Source of the DNA: Hominilimicola fabiformis
GTDB taxonomy: Bacteria > Bacillota > Clostridia > UBA1381
Length of the DNA: 64,000 bases
NCBI RefSeq assembly: GCF_020687385.1
Contig: NZ_JAJEQM010000001.1
Location: 62,001-126,000, forward strand
Direction of reading: 5' to 3'
Both the position numbers and the translations under genes were made by a program. Of this stretch, positions 35,606 to 44,271 are shown piece after piece; the stretch's first letter is position 1; each line of letters opens with the position of its first letter. The notes below the pieces were generated by a model, which saw only the letters and a list, made by a program, of their open reading frames with translations, was not told the DNA's origin and searched no databases.

Positions 35606-36268
35606 TTAGAAAACGCAGTAAGTGTCCATATATTCCTTCATTTTTGTAAGAATATCGCCGTATGAACCGTCTTGCTTCAGATATTCGTAAATATCCTGAA
35701 CAGTAATAATAGCGTGTACGTTAATTCCGAAATCCTCCATAACTTCCATAATGGTTGTCTTTTCAGGGTTTTGACCTACTTCACATCGGTTTACGGAAAT
35801 GAACATATCTTTAACTTCTACATTTGCAGCATTTTTTAGTATCGGCATAGTTTCTCTTACGGCTGTACCGGCTGTTATAACGTCCTCAATAATGATAACT
35901 TTGTCGCCGTCCTGTGGCTTGTAGCCTACAAGTGAACCGCCTTCACCGTGGTCTTTTTCTTCTTTTCTGTTGAAGAAATAAGGCTTGTCGATTTTGTATT
36001 CGTTGTAAAGTGCACCTGCGGCGGCAGTTGCAAGAGGGATACCCTTGTAAGCCGGACCGAACATACAGTCAAAATTATCACCGCAGTTTTCCTTTATAAG
36101 TGCGGCATAGAACTTGCCGAGTGTGGCAATTTGCTTGCCTGTACGGAAGTTACCTGTGTTTACGAAATAAGGTGTGTTTCTTCCGCTCTTTGTTACGAAA
36201 TCGCCGAAACGAAGAACATCAGATTCCATCATAAACTCAATAAATTCTTTTTTCTTTTCTGTAAGCAT
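35606..36268 (-). CDS. pyrE: Orotate phosphoribosyltransferase
   Basis: The 220-residue enzyme joins orotate and PRPP to OMP in pyrimidine synthesis. The PRPP loop VIIIEDVITAGTAVRE is canonical, preceded by the flexible loop NRKEEKDHGEGG with the catalytic Lys and the DCMFGPAYKGIPLA strand. The AGGAGG site precedes the ATG. It lies 18 bases after the sigma-factor gene rather than with other pyr genes. Confidence 0.95.
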   Translation of the reverse strand: MLTEKKKEFIEFMMESDVLRFGDFVTKSGRNTPYFVNTGNFRTGKQIATLGKFYAALIKENCGDNFDCMFGPAYKGIPLATAAAGALYNEYKIDKPYFFNRKEEKDHGEGGSLVGYKPQDGDKVIIIEDVITAGTAVRETMPILKNAANVEVKDMFISVNRCEVGQNPEKTTIMEVMEDFGINVHAIITVQDIYEYLKQDGSYGDILTKMKEYMDTYCVF

Positions 36269-36285
36269 AATTTTTCCTCCTAAAA

Positions 36286-37023
36286 TTAATCTCTAAAATA
36301 AAGATTTCTCAATTTTTTCAAAGTGCGTTTTTCCATTCGCGACACCTGCATTTGAGAAATACCCATTATTTCTGAAATTTCCTTTTGACTTTTTTCGTCA
36401 TAGTAACGATATTCAATAAATTTGCGTTCATCGGCGGAAAGCCGACTCATACAATATTTAATAAAATCCTTGTCCTCTATCATAAGAAAATTGCTGTCCT
36501 CAATGCCGATAAGGTTTGAGAAATTCAATTCACCGTCTGCATATGCCTCGTATTCAAGTGACTTTATAAATGATGTATCACCTACTTCGTAGACATTCTC
36601 AAGCAGTTTTTCGGGAATGTTGAGTATTCTTGCAATTTCCTCTTGCGAAATTTCGCTTGAAACACGCTTGATTTTTTCCGCTTTGTAGAATATTTCATAA
36701 AGACGTCTCGGAATACGGATAAAGTTGCCTTTATCTCTGAAATACTTGCGTATTTCGCCCATCACCGTAGGGGTTGCATATGTGGCGAATTTAACGCCTT
36801 TGTCAGGGTCAAAACGCTCAACCGCATATAAAATTCCCATACATGCGACTTGAAATATATCGTCATATTCAACACCGCGGTTGATAAATTTACGTGAAAG
36901 AATTTCGGCTATATATATGTAAGAAGAAACGATTTCGTCACGAAGGGCGATGTCGCCTGTTTCTCTGTATCGAGAAAACATTTCATATTCTGTTGTTTTA
37001 ATTTCGGGTTTGACGACTGCCAA
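36286..37023 (-). CDS. Sigma factor of the sigma-B/F/G family
   Basis: The 245-residue RNA polymerase sigma subunit has region 2 (EYDDIFQVACMGILYAVERFDP, here EYDDIFQVACMGILYAVE, and FATYATPTVMGEIRKYFRD), region 3 (RIPRRLYEIFYKAEKI, ISQEEIARILNI) and region 4 (LSADERKFIEYRYYDEKS, ISEIMGISQMQVSRMEKR). The type matches sporulation sigma-F/G or stress sigma-B. The usual partner genes (spoIIAA/AB or rsbW) are missing. The start is TTG 37023 with AAGGAGGG 6 bases before. Upstream lies a small membrane protein in the same operon, which could be a regulator; downstream are pyrE and an SLH gene. Confidence 0.9.
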   Translation of the reverse strand: MAVVKPEIKTTEYEMFSRYRETGDIALRDEIVSSYIYIAEILSRKFINRGVEYDDIFQVACMGILYAVERFDPDKGVKFATYATPTVMGEIRKYFRDKGNFIRIPRRLYEIFYKAEKIKRVSSEISQEEIARILNIPEKLLENVYEVGDTSFIKSLEYEAYADGELNFSNLIGIEDSNFLMIEDKDFIKYCMSRLSADERKFIEYRYYDEKSQKEISEIMGISQMQVSRMEKRTLKKLRNLYFRD

Positions 37024-37045
37024 TAAAAACCCTCCTTCGTGTGAT

Positions 37046-37705
37046 TTATTTTACAAGTGCCTCGGCAACGGCGATTGAGTCATCGTGTGCCTGAGTATTT
37101 TTTTCGTCATCTTTGTAGTTGCGGCGAATAAGAATGTATAGATCGTCACAGTAAATACCGTTGTCTTTTAAAAGCCGGCTGTCTTTTAGATTTACCGCAT
37201 AACCTTTGCCGTCAGCGGCTTTAACGACTTTGTCGGAAGACGAGTCTATAAAACTGTCAGTGCAGTCATAAATTTGGTCTACAACTTCTTTTTGCATTTG
37301 AGCGTCTACATTAGCTTTGTCCATAAGATAAATAAATGAACAGTCGTCCGTAAACGTTAAGTCGAGCTTTGTTTGAATAGCATAGTCGTATTCTTCGCTG
37401 CCTGCATTGTCCGCAAAAACGAGTGTGCTTAGAAGTGCTGAATTTTCGCCGTTTCCGTCAATGTCGCTTATACGTTCGGAAATTATTTCTTTAAGCTTGT
37501 TAATTTCTTCTTCGGAATAATTCATATGTCCCGCGTAAACAACATTCATATCGTATTTCGGACGTGTCGCACATTGTACAATGGTTACGGACGCAATAAG
37601 AACAGCTACAACCGTAATTATAACGTGCCATTTGTAGTAATCCCAAAAATATTCCCACCATTTTTTTGTGAACTTCGGTGGTACTTCACCGTATTTTTCT
37701 GCCAT
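37046..37705 (-). CDS. Single-span membrane protein preceding the sigma factor
   Basis: The 219-residue protein has a short aromatic-rich cytoplasmic N-terminus (KKWWEYFWDYYKWH). One membrane helix covers about residues 27-46 (VIITVVAVLIASVTIV), and an extracytoplasmic domain of about 170 residues follows (VVYAGHMNYSEEEINKLKEI). I recognise no named family. Its place directly before a sigma gene in a shared transcript makes an anti-sigma or signal-sensing role possible, but it lacks a recognisable anti-sigma motif. The AAAGGAGG site is 6 bases before the ATG. Confidence 0.75.
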   Translation of the reverse strand: MAEKYGEVPPKFTKKWWEYFWDYYKWHVIITVVAVLIASVTIVQCATRPKYDMNVVYAGHMNYSEEEINKLKEIISERISDIDGNGENSALLSTLVFADNAGSEEYDYAIQTKLDLTFTDDCSFIYLMDKANVDAQMQKEVVDQIYDCTDSFIDSSSDKVVKAADGKGYAVNLKDSRLLKDNGIYCDDLYILIRRNYKDDEKNTQAHDDSIAVAEALVK

Positions 37706-37867
37706 TCGGATTCCTCCTTTATGGTTGGTTTATAATTTGTGTGCTTTGACGCATACAATAACTGCGTCTAAAAAGCTATCAGTCCTATTATATCATAACT
37801 GCACTATTAAATTCAAGGCTTTTTCTTGGAAATAGAGTTTACTTTACGAAATTGAGGAAAATAATCA

Positions 37868-37907
37868 AAAAAGCCCTTTGAGAAAGTGGATGTCCTTTCT
37901 CAAAGGG
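37868..37907 (-). terminator. Terminator of the ATC-hydrolase-like gene
   Basis: CCCTTTGAGAAAG pairs perfectly with CTTTCTCAAAGGG; on the minus strand a CTTTTTT tract follows. Confidence 0.9.
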
Positions 37908-37924
37908 GGGACAAATAGTCAAAA

Positions 37925-38509
37925 CTATTTTTTGAAAAAATGAAATTCACAGCAATCTCCGCCGTAACCCAAGGTTTTGGTGCGAGTAAAGCCTATTTTT
38001 TTCAGACCGCCGTATGTAACGTTGTCAACATCGCAAAACAGACGGCACAACTCCGCACAGCCGTTTTCTACGCAAGCGGTGTGCCAAAGGCACTTTTTAA
38101 TGGTAAGATTAAAGTAATTCTTGCCGTGAGTTTGTTCGCTTTCCTGTAAGTCGGTTTTACGCATAATTTTAAGAGTTATGTTGCTGTAAAGTGCATAAAA
38201 TCCCGGTATCAACTCCATTTTCGCCGTAGATGAGTGCTTTTTTGCCGCAACTATATCAAGCATATATTTTCGCATATGCTTGTATACGACATCTTCCGTA
38301 AAACCGCTTTTTGACAAAACCTTGTACAGTGCAATGCGGGGGAGGATTGTGCTAATAAGCGTTTTCATCTGATTTTTTGATTTGTTTTTTGTGTTTTTGA
38401 TAATTGTGTTGAGTGCTTTTTCTTGCTCATCAAATAACGCACTGCCTCTGTCTTTCCCAAATTCTTCGATTAAAAACGTTTTTATTTGCTTTTGCTGTTT
38501 TATTTTCAT
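37925..38509 (-). CDS. L-2-amino-thiazoline-4-carboxylate hydrolase-like protein
   Basis: The 194-residue protein resembles the L-2-amino-thiazoline-4-carboxylic acid hydrolase family (PF14196). The helical N-terminal half is followed by the conserved Cys-rich end: KCLWHTACVENGCAELCRLFC, here as KCLWHTACVENGCAELC, then GFTRTKTLGYGGDCCEFHF. In Pseudomonas the reference enzyme acts in L-cysteine formation from thiazolines; most Firmicute members are uncharacterised. It is monocistronic with an AAAGAGG site and its own terminator. Confidence 0.8.
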   Translation of the reverse strand: MKIKQQKQIKTFLIEEFGKDRGSALFDEQEKALNTIIKNTKNKSKNQMKTLISTILPRIALYKVLSKSGFTEDVVYKHMRKYMLDIVAAKKHSSTAKMELIPGFYALYSNITLKIMRKTDLQESEQTHGKNYFNLTIKKCLWHTACVENGCAELCRLFCDVDNVTYGGLKKIGFTRTKTLGYGGDCCEFHFFKK

Positions 38510-38571
38510 AGCTATAATACCTCTTTAAAATCCGATTGTTAATTTTATTGTATCATAACTGTCAAGATAAC

Positions 38572-38602
38572 AAAAGCCGAATTTGTCAAAGCAAATTCGG
38601 CT
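38572..38602 (-). terminator. Terminator of the LRR-SLH gene
   Basis: AGCCGAATTTG pairs with CAAATTCGGCT; on the minus strand TTTTG follows. Confidence 0.8.
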
Positions 38603-38607
38603 CGGGA

Positions 38608-40611
38608 TTAATTAAATTGATTAAAAATCGCGTAATTATCCAATATCCATACGTTATTGATTTTCTTGAAATACAAATAGTAAGTAGTGTTTTCGTCAAG
38701 AGTTATTCCGTTGCTTTCAGCCTCAAAAGTATCTTCAGACGAATATACACTGCCGTCTGTGTTGATTAAAAGTCCCTCGGGTTTAACAGATATTTTCGAC
38801 TGTGATATATTTTTGATTGTTGCGTATGCGTAAAATTCTTCAGAATTTTCAAGAGGGGATTTAGTTGCATAAGCCGTCTGATTGCCCCAATCGTTTGTTT
38901 GCAACATAGTTTTTAATGTTGTAAGCGGATAATATTCTTTACTGCCGTCGTATGTTACTAAGAATTTTTCGGACTCTGTTTTGTGGTCTGCCGTTATTGA
39001 ATTGATTGCTCCAAAACGTTTAATCGGCATATTTATTGTGTTTGAAATTATTTGAGCGGTTTGTTCGCGTGTGGCAGGCTGATTGATGGCATCAACTGCA
39101 ATACCTTTGCTGAAACCGTATTTTTCCGCTACCGTATTGTAACCGTTCGGATAACCGCCGTTTTCGACAGCCTCTGCCATATATCCGTCTTCGCCCAACG
39201 AACATATTGCCATTTTCAAAAGCTGTATAATTGTAACATTGTTGTCCGGTCTGAAAGTGCCGTCCTCAAAACCGTTTAAAATACAGTTGGTTTCACCGCT
39301 TGATATATCGGCACTTTTCATTACGTAGTCGGCATATTTGTACGCCCAATGGCTCATTAAGAAATCAGAAAAAACTGCTTTATCTGTTGCGATGTTTTGG
39401 TATTTTGTGTCCGAATAGCCTAAAGCTGTCGCGAACATAGTTGCGGCTTGTGCACGGGTTACATTGTCCTGTGGTTTGAAAGTGCCGTCCTCAAAACCGT
39501 TGATAATTCCTAATTGCGATAATTCATCAATCGCTGATTTGTAGCTGGAATTGTCCGTGTCGGAATATGTAAGTAATGAAAGATATTCATCGTGGCTGTT
39601 GACTGCAACGAATTTAATATCATTATTCTTTGCAAATTCTTCTGCCGCCGAATTTGCATAACCGTATATAACGGCATTGTCGTTAAATGCCTTTTTTTCA
39701 ATGTCAGTTACACTTTGAGGTATATATATGCGTGCGTTGACGGAGGATAGGAAAGCCATTTTGCCTATTTTCTCCAATCCGTCAGGCAAATCTATATTTT
39801 TTAAGTTTGAACAACCCGAAAAGGCGGTCATTTCAACAGACTTTGTGTTCGGAGAAAATACAACTTCGTTTAGGTTATGGTTTTCATTACAAAGGTCGTA
39901 ATTAACCGCGGTCACACCGCTTGGAATTACAAGCATTCGCAATCCTGAATTTGCGAATGCTCTGTCACCAATTTCAGTTACAGTGTCGGGAATGTCGATA
40001 CTTTCCAATGACTCGCAGTTTAAAAATGCCGATGCACCGATTGAAGTTAATTTTGTCGGCAATTCTATTGATGTAAGTTTGTAATCGGAATTGAATGCAC
40101 CTGTCGGAATTTCTGAGATATTGTCCGAAAGGGTTATTTTTTCAAGCTCGGCACAGTTTGCAATAGAAGATTTTCCGATCTTTTTTACACTGTTCGGCAA
40201 ACTGATTGATTTGATTGAAGTGCCGTAGAATGCCATATCGCTTATACTTTCAACACCGTCTTCGATTATAATGTTTGTTATTAATTCAGGACTGTTCTTT
40301 TCAAACCAAGGGAATTTGTGATTTTCAAGTTCTTGCATATATTGCTCGTTTTCTTCTGCGGTGAATTGATGTTGCGATGTTTGAAACGCATATTCACTCA
40401 TTTCACCTGTGCCTGAAATAGTAATTGTGCCGTTTGTGTCAAGCTCCCATTTTAAATTGTCGCCACATTTTCCACTGTCAGCAACTGTGGATACAGTCTG
40501 ATATGCCGAGTCGGAATAATTTGTATTTACATTGTCGGCAAGAGCGAATGTGTATGACATACAAGCCGATAATGCAACTAATGCCGCAATTATTTTTCTT
40601 ATAGCTTTCAT
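38608..40611 (-). CDS. Secreted leucine-rich-repeat (BspA-like) SLH protein
   Basis: The product, about 667 residues, starts with a signal peptide ending in YTFALA. An N-terminal domain (KCGDNLKWELDTNGTITISG) is followed by about eight BspA-type leucine-rich repeats, e.g. LEKITLSDNISEIPTGAF, LESIDIPDTVTEIGDRAF and LKNIDLPDGLEKIGKMAF. Three SLH repeats (IINGFEDGTFKPQDNVTRAQ, HWAYKYADYVM, ILNGFEDGTFRPDNNVT) lie at about residues 355-540, and a C-terminal domain ends the protein. SLH repeats hold it on the wall; BspA repeats are often adhesive. ATG 40611 follows AAGGAG. The 53-bp promoter module R1 lies directly upstream. Confidence 0.9.
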   Translation of the reverse strand: MKAIRKIIAALVALSACMSYTFALADNVNTNYSDSAYQTVSTVADSGKCGDNLKWELDTNGTITISGTGEMSEYAFQTSQHQFTAEENEQYMQELENHKFPWFEKNSPELITNIIIEDGVESISDMAFYGTSIKSISLPNSVKKIGKSSIANCAELEKITLSDNISEIPTGAFNSDYKLTSIELPTKLTSIGASAFLNCESLESIDIPDTVTEIGDRAFANSGLRMLVIPSGVTAVNYDLCNENHNLNEVVFSPNTKSVEMTAFSGCSNLKNIDLPDGLEKIGKMAFLSSVNARIYIPQSVTDIEKKAFNDNAVIYGYANSAAEEFAKNNDIKFVAVNSHDEYLSLLTYSDTDNSSYKSAIDELSQLGIINGFEDGTFKPQDNVTRAQAATMFATALGYSDTKYQNIATDKAVFSDFLMSHWAYKYADYVMKSADISSGETNCILNGFEDGTFRPDNNVTIIQLLKMAICSLGEDGYMAEAVENGGYPNGYNTVAEKYGFSKGIAVDAINQPATREQTAQIISNTINMPIKRFGAINSITADHKTESEKFLVTYDGSKEYYPLTTLKTMLQTNDWGNQTAYATKSPLENSEEFYAYATIKNISQSKISVKPEGLLINTDGSVYSSEDTFEAESNGITLDENTTYYLYFKKINNVWILDNYAIFNQFN

Positions 40612-40659
40612 ATTAATATGCTCCTTTTTAATTTTTGATAACATTAAGGTTATAATCGG

Positions 40660-40733
40660 ATTTTATATAGAAATGTTTGCAATGTCAACATTTCCCGACT
40701 AAGTGGTAGCTTATTCCGGAAACTTGGTAGCAA
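40660..40733 (-). promoter_or_regulatory. SLH cassette promoter module, copy R1
   Basis: On the minus strand: two GCTACCA...CGG units starting 21 bases apart, six bases, TTGACA, 17 bases, TAAAAT. The 53-base part 40681-40733 recurs at 43484 and 45239. This copy gives the LRR-SLH gene a short leader of about 45 bases. Confidence 0.75.
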
Positions 40734-40747
40734 TTATTGGAAAAACA

Positions 40748-40783
40748 AAAAAGTCGAATTAGGATTAGTAAATTCGACTTTTG
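40748..40783 (-). terminator. Terminator of the SLH mini-protein gene D
   Basis: AAAAGTCGAATTT pairs with AATTCGACTTTT around about 9 bases and runs into T on the minus strand. Confidence 0.8.
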
Positions 40784-40805
40784 ATTTGCAGTATAAGATT
40801 GTTAA

Positions 40806-41477
40806 TTATGAAAATTCTTCATCTAAGCGCATTCTTAATGATTCAAATTGGCGATGCTCACCGTCACGCCATTCATAGACGTAGGTTATTGAGCCATCTT
40901 CGAGATAATTTGTTCGCATATAAACCAATAAAGGTGCATCTAATGAATTGTATATCATTTGCATTGCATCTTTGCGTGTTACATATGCGTTTGAATCTGA
41001 TGTGTCAACGTTGTTCATTATGTTGTATTTTTCTGAATATGTCAAATATCCGTCCGGATATCCGCCTTGCATTTCTGCGTATTGAGTGTATCCGAGGGCG
41101 GATACAATTATCTTTTGTAATTCGTTATATGTGATGTTGTTTTCGGGACGAAATGTATTATCTTCATATCCAGATATAATATAGCTATCCCATGCAGTTC
41201 GTACATATTTTACAACCCAATGAGTAGGCGGTACATCGGAAAAGATTTGATCTGTGCCAACGTGGTCTATGTCGTAATTTCCCGTGGCGACAGAAACCAT
41301 TTTTACTACTTCTGCTCTTGTTATGTGATCGTTAAGCCGTAAATCGTCGCTCTTTTCAACAATATGAAATTTTTCTAAATCTTCAATAACATTGTCGTCA
41401 AGCGTGCTTGCAAAAGCATTTAAGGAACTTGTTAATGTCAAAATTGACAGTGCAATAAGAAACGTTTTTTTCATCAT
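40806..41477 (-). CDS. SLH-only secreted protein (cassette gene D)
   Basis: The product, about 223 residues, has a signal peptide ending in LNAFA and three SLH repeats (HITRAEVVKMVSVATG, HWVVKYVRTAWDSYIISGYEDNTFRP as two pieces, YVTRKDAMQMIYNSLDAPL). They are followed by only about 35 further residues rich in charge (YEWRDGEHRQFESLRM). It is essentially a wall-binding module without a large effector domain. It is a close paralogue of gene B at 43542 and shares the NSLDAP tail with the main S-layer protein. The start is ATG 41477 (an adjacent ATG at 41474 is possible) behind AAAGG. Confidence 0.85.
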   Translation of the reverse strand: MMKKTFLIALSILTLTSSLNAFASTLDDNVIEDLEKFHIVEKSDDLRLNDHITRAEVVKMVSVATGNYDIDHVGTDQIFSDVPPTHWVVKYVRTAWDSYIISGYEDNTFRPENNITYNELQKIIVSALGYTQYAEMQGGYPDGYLTYSEKYNIMNNVDTSDSNAYVTRKDAMQMIYNSLDAPLLVYMRTNYLEDGSITYVYEWRDGEHRQFESLRMRLDEEFS

Positions 41478-41554
41478 AATCACAACCTTTTTATTATTTA
41501 TTAATATACCGTACTATAAGCAAATTTTATATAGGAATATTTGTAATCTTGCTG

Positions 41555-42277
41555 CTATTTAGCATTTTTTATTGTAAATAATGTTTGTTTAACGGTGCCA
41601 TTTCCACCTATTTCATAAATCGGCTCATTACTGCCGTCAAATGCAGTTTTGTAATCCGTTACAACGCATATTGGTGTAAATAACATACCTCCAAGCATAT
41701 CCATAGCATCTCTTCGCGTAATCGCCGTCTTTTCCTTTGTTTCGTTCATTTCAATATTGCCGTTTCTGTTATCTGTTGAAGATTTGAAGAACCTATTGTA
41801 ATAACCCAATGACATATATGCGTGCGGATATCCGCCATATAAATCCGCAACAGGCTTATATCCAAGCACGTTAAATATCATTGTTATTGCTTGCTTGTAT
41901 GTGACGTTGTCCGCTGGACGAAATGTTCCGTCATCATAACCACTTATAAAACCTATCGAAACTGCTTTAGCAATATCATCATATGCCCAATACGACTTGT
42001 CTATATCAGAAAAATTGATTTCTGCGAGTTGTGCATCGGGATTGGCAATTACAGCCGCTCTCATTAATGCTGATGTAAATTCTGCACGTGTCATATTGTT
42101 GTCAGGTTTGAATGTTCCGTCGTCATATCCTTTCATTAGACCGAATGAATCCGCATAAGTCGATTGTCCCTCTACAACATAGTCTGAATATGTACTTGTT
42201 TCTTCTGCATTCGCTGTTGGTAGAATCATTCCGATTGTAAGAATTAATGATATAATAGTTAAAATCTGTTTTTTCAT
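41555..42277 (-). CDS. SLH-only secreted protein (cassette gene C)
   Basis: The 240-residue product has a signal peptide ending in PTANA and three SLH repeats (LMKGYDDGTFKPDNNMTRAE, YWAYDDIAKAVSIGFISGYD, TAITRRDAMDMLGGML). A short tail follows with VTDYKTAFDGSNEPIYEI, similar to the region behind the SLH part of the 988-residue S-layer protein. ATG 42277 lies 7 bases behind GGAGG. It follows gene A' through a 97-base inverted-repeat element and precedes gene D by about 77 bases. Confidence 0.85.
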   Translation of the reverse strand: MKKQILTIISLILTIGMILPTANAEETSTYSDYVVEGQSTYADSFGLMKGYDDGTFKPDNNMTRAEFTSALMRAAVIANPDAQLAEINFSDIDKSYWAYDDIAKAVSIGFISGYDDGTFRPADNVTYKQAITMIFNVLGYKPVADLYGGYPHAYMSLGYYNRFFKSSTDNRNGNIEMNETKEKTAITRRDAMDMLGGMLFTPICVVTDYKTAFDGSNEPIYEIGGNGTVKQTLFTIKNAK

Positions 42278-42300
42278 TTTAATTTCCTCCAATTTTTTTT

Positions 42301-42397
42301 GGTAGTGTAAAGTGTTTTTATGAGCTTCTTCAAAAAACCTAAGTGTCTATACACTTGTGATGAGTCATTGTTTTCACAATTCACTTTACACTACCTT
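42301..42397. repeat. 97-bp element with 14-bp terminal inverted repeats
   Basis: GGTAGTGTAAAGTG at 42301-42314 and its exact complement at 42384-42397 bound a stretch with an inner palindrome AAGTGTCTATACACTT. It sits between genes A' and C, directly before the gene C ribosome site. It may be a miniature transposon or an RNA processing/attenuation element. No clear target duplication is seen. Confidence 0.55.
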
Positions 42398-42411
42398 TAT
42401 ATTATAGGATA

Positions 42412-43038
42412 TTAATATCCTATAAATGATAATGTACCTTCTGCGACTGATGACAAATTATTATCTATATAAGCATATAAATGACTATTCTTAGCAATAC
42501 CACTGACTGAAATTGCTTGGTCATTTGCATTAGGTTCTATTGTAATAAGTGGGCTTGTTGAAACTTCTTTAGAACATAAAGAAAATTCTACTTTTTTATT
42601 AAAGTTGGTATTAGGTTCTACTTCCATTAGTACTTTTGTATTAGAACGATTTAACATTAAATACGTAGAAAATCTTTGGCTTTTAGCAGGAACTGAAAAT
42701 GTACCGCTATAAGAACCATCTTCAATACTTTTTGATGATGTAGGAATATTTGTTCCTTTAAAATAAGTAGAAGATAATATGCGTGGTGTTACAGTAGAAT
42801 TGAAAATTTCAATTTTGTTGTCAGGATTTGCTGTAACTTCTATACCTTGGTATCCTGTGACTGTAGTAATTCCGTTGTCAATATCTTCTTGTGAAAGATA
42901 AAGTCTGTTCTCGCCATCAGGAGCTAAAACAGAGATTATTGCATCTTCAGGATTTTCACATGCAAACGCACTCAAGCTCATTGCTGATACTGCCATTAGA
43001 GTTGCCATTCCCATTGTAACAATTTTTCTTAGTTTCAT
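42412..43038 (-). CDS. Small secreted protein A' of the SLH cassette
   Basis: The 208-residue product has a signal peptide (KIVTMGMATLMAVSAMSLSAFA region) that is virtually identical to that of gene A at 44793. The mature part differs: about 180 residues, beta-rich, with SGTFSVPAKSQRFSTYLML, LITIEPNANDQAISVSGIA and a single early cysteine. No SLH or known domain is seen. Gene A and A' share leader and signal peptide by duplication, but the mature parts have diverged, though both end in a beta-rich 'SGIAKN/SGLNKYY' plus 'GTLSF/SGTLSE' pattern. The function is unknown; perhaps a surface or extracellular structural protein. Confidence 0.75.
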   Translation of the reverse strand: MKLRKIVTMGMATLMAVSAMSLSAFACENPEDAIISVLAPDGENRLYLSQEDIDNGITTVTGYQGIEVTANPDNKIEIFNSTVTPRILSSTYFKGTNIPTSSKSIEDGSYSGTFSVPAKSQRFSTYLMLNRSNTKVLMEVEPNTNFNKKVEFSLCSKEVSTSPLITIEPNANDQAISVSGIAKNSHLYAYIDNNLSSVAEGTLSFIGY

Positions 43039-43108
43039 AATAAAAACTTCCTTTCATTTTTATAACACTGAAGTATTTATGCAACAAAATAAAGCTCTTA
43101 TACATGAC

Positions 43109-43250
43109 TTGACAAATAAAGATAAATTGTTATATAATTTTATGCATAAGAGGTACTCAATTATTTTTAACTCATGCTACCCGGCAAAGAATTAAGATTA
43201 TTGGTATCTCTTTATTTTATTTTGAAAATAAAATCAGTATTATATTTTTT
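43109..43250 (+). ncRNA. Candidate structured RNA opposite the gene A' leader, copy 1
   Basis: On the plus strand TTGACA (43109-43114) and TATAAT (43133-43138) are 18 bases apart, predicting a start near 43145. AAGAGGTAC (43148-43156) pairs with GTATCTCTT (43204-43212) using a G-U pair that would be an A-C mismatch on the other strand. A second hairpin ATTTTATTTT/AAAATAAAAT follows at 43214-43234. The gap 43039-43541 otherwise holds no gene. Confidence 0.4.
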
Positions 43251-43462
43251 TTAATGTTATCGTAATGTATAAATAAATTTTACATTGAATTAATTTTTCT
43301 TGTATCATGTAAAATTTTAGAATATCTCTTTGTGATAAGCTCACTAAACTGATGATATGAATAATGATTATCAACACAAATATTTATTTTAAATCTTTAA
43401 TAACATTTTGTTTAGTAATAATCATAGAAAAGTTGAAAATATATTTCTGTGATTACAACTGA

Positions 43463-43536
43463 ATTTTATATAAAATTTTTGAGAATGTCAACATTTTTCG
43501 ACTAAGTGGTAGCTTAATCCGGAAACTTGGTAGCAA
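43463..43536 (-). promoter_or_regulatory. SLH cassette promoter module, copy R2
   Basis: Same layout as R1: two GCTACCA units 21 bases apart, TTGACA (minus strand, 43491-43486), 17 bases, TAAAAT. It differs from R1 and R3 at two to three positions (CGAAAA for CGGGAA). It would transcribe gene A' with a leader of about 420 bases. Confidence 0.75.
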
Positions 43537-43541
43537 ATATA

Positions 43542-44219
43542 TTAATATTCCACTTCACCACTCAAAATTTTTCTAAACGATATGAATGGATTTGATTTCC
43601 CATCATAAATCATTACTACAGTTTCAACTGTTCCGTCGATTTCAACATTCTCTCTTACTTCCATAATAGGAGCATCAAGTGAATTATAAATCATTTGCAT
43701 TGCGTCACCACGGGTAGCAAAAGCAGAATTGTCCAAACTCATATTTTTGCTTATTTCAAGAGCATTTGAATAAGTAATATAACCTTTCGGGTAACCACCT
43801 GCTTGTTCTGCATAAAGATTATATCCTAAAGAAGAAACTATCATTCTATGCAATTCCTGATATGTTACATACTGTTCGGGTTTAAATGTATTGTCTTCAT
43901 ATCCGCTTATTATGCTGTCATCAACAGCAATTTCTATATATTTTGCAGCCCAATGACTTGTAGGAACATCGTAGAAAATTTGAGTATCTGTTGTGTCATT
44001 GTCAAATACGTCATTTCCTTCCGCAATACATATCATTTTAACAGCTTCTGCTCTTGTAATATTATTATTTGGTCGTATATCTGATTTATCAGCTATAATT
44101 TTAAAGTTGTATAAATCATTAATGATATTGTCGGTCAAATCATTTGCAAGAGCTGCGGAATTTGATGTTATTGCTGTTGCAGCGATGAGTAATGTTGCTA
44201 AATTAGTCTTTGCACTCAT
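43542..44219 (-). CDS. SLH-only secreted protein (cassette gene B)
   Basis: The 225-residue product has a signal peptide ending in SAALA and three SLH repeats (NITRAEAVKMICIAEG, HWAAKYIEIAVDDSIISGYE, FATRGDAMQMIYNSLDAPI). A short tail YDGKSNPFISFRKILSGEVEY ends the protein (given as FISFRKILSGEVEY). It is paralogous to gene D. Its stop is 5 bases from promoter module R2, and gene A lies 52 bases upstream, so A and B are one transcript. Confidence 0.85.
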   Translation of the reverse strand: MSAKTNLATLLIAATAITSNSAALANDLTDNIINDLYNFKIIADKSDIRPNNNITRAEAVKMICIAEGNDVFDNDTTDTQIFYDVPTSHWAAKYIEIAVDDSIISGYEDNTFKPEQYVTYQELHRMIVSSLGYNLYAEQAGGYPKGYITYSNALEISKNMSLDNSAFATRGDAMQMIYNSLDAPIMEVRENVEIDGTVETVVMIYDGKSNPFISFRKILSGEVEY

Positions 44220-44271
44220 TTTTTTGTCCTCATTTCTTAATTTAATCTTGAAATATTATAAGTAAATATGA

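Larger units (their letters stand above)
42962..43536. repeat. 575-bp duplicated block, copy 1
   Basis: This block covers the signal-peptide codons of gene A', its long leader and promoter module R2. It is about 95% identical to 44717-45291 with a constant offset of 1755 bases and no net insertion or deletion. Confidence 0.85.

Noticed and set aside
43060-43480. Long leader as a known c-di-GMP or SAM riboswitch on the minus strand
   Set aside because: The consensus cores of those families are not present, and the best stem pairs properly only on the plus strand.
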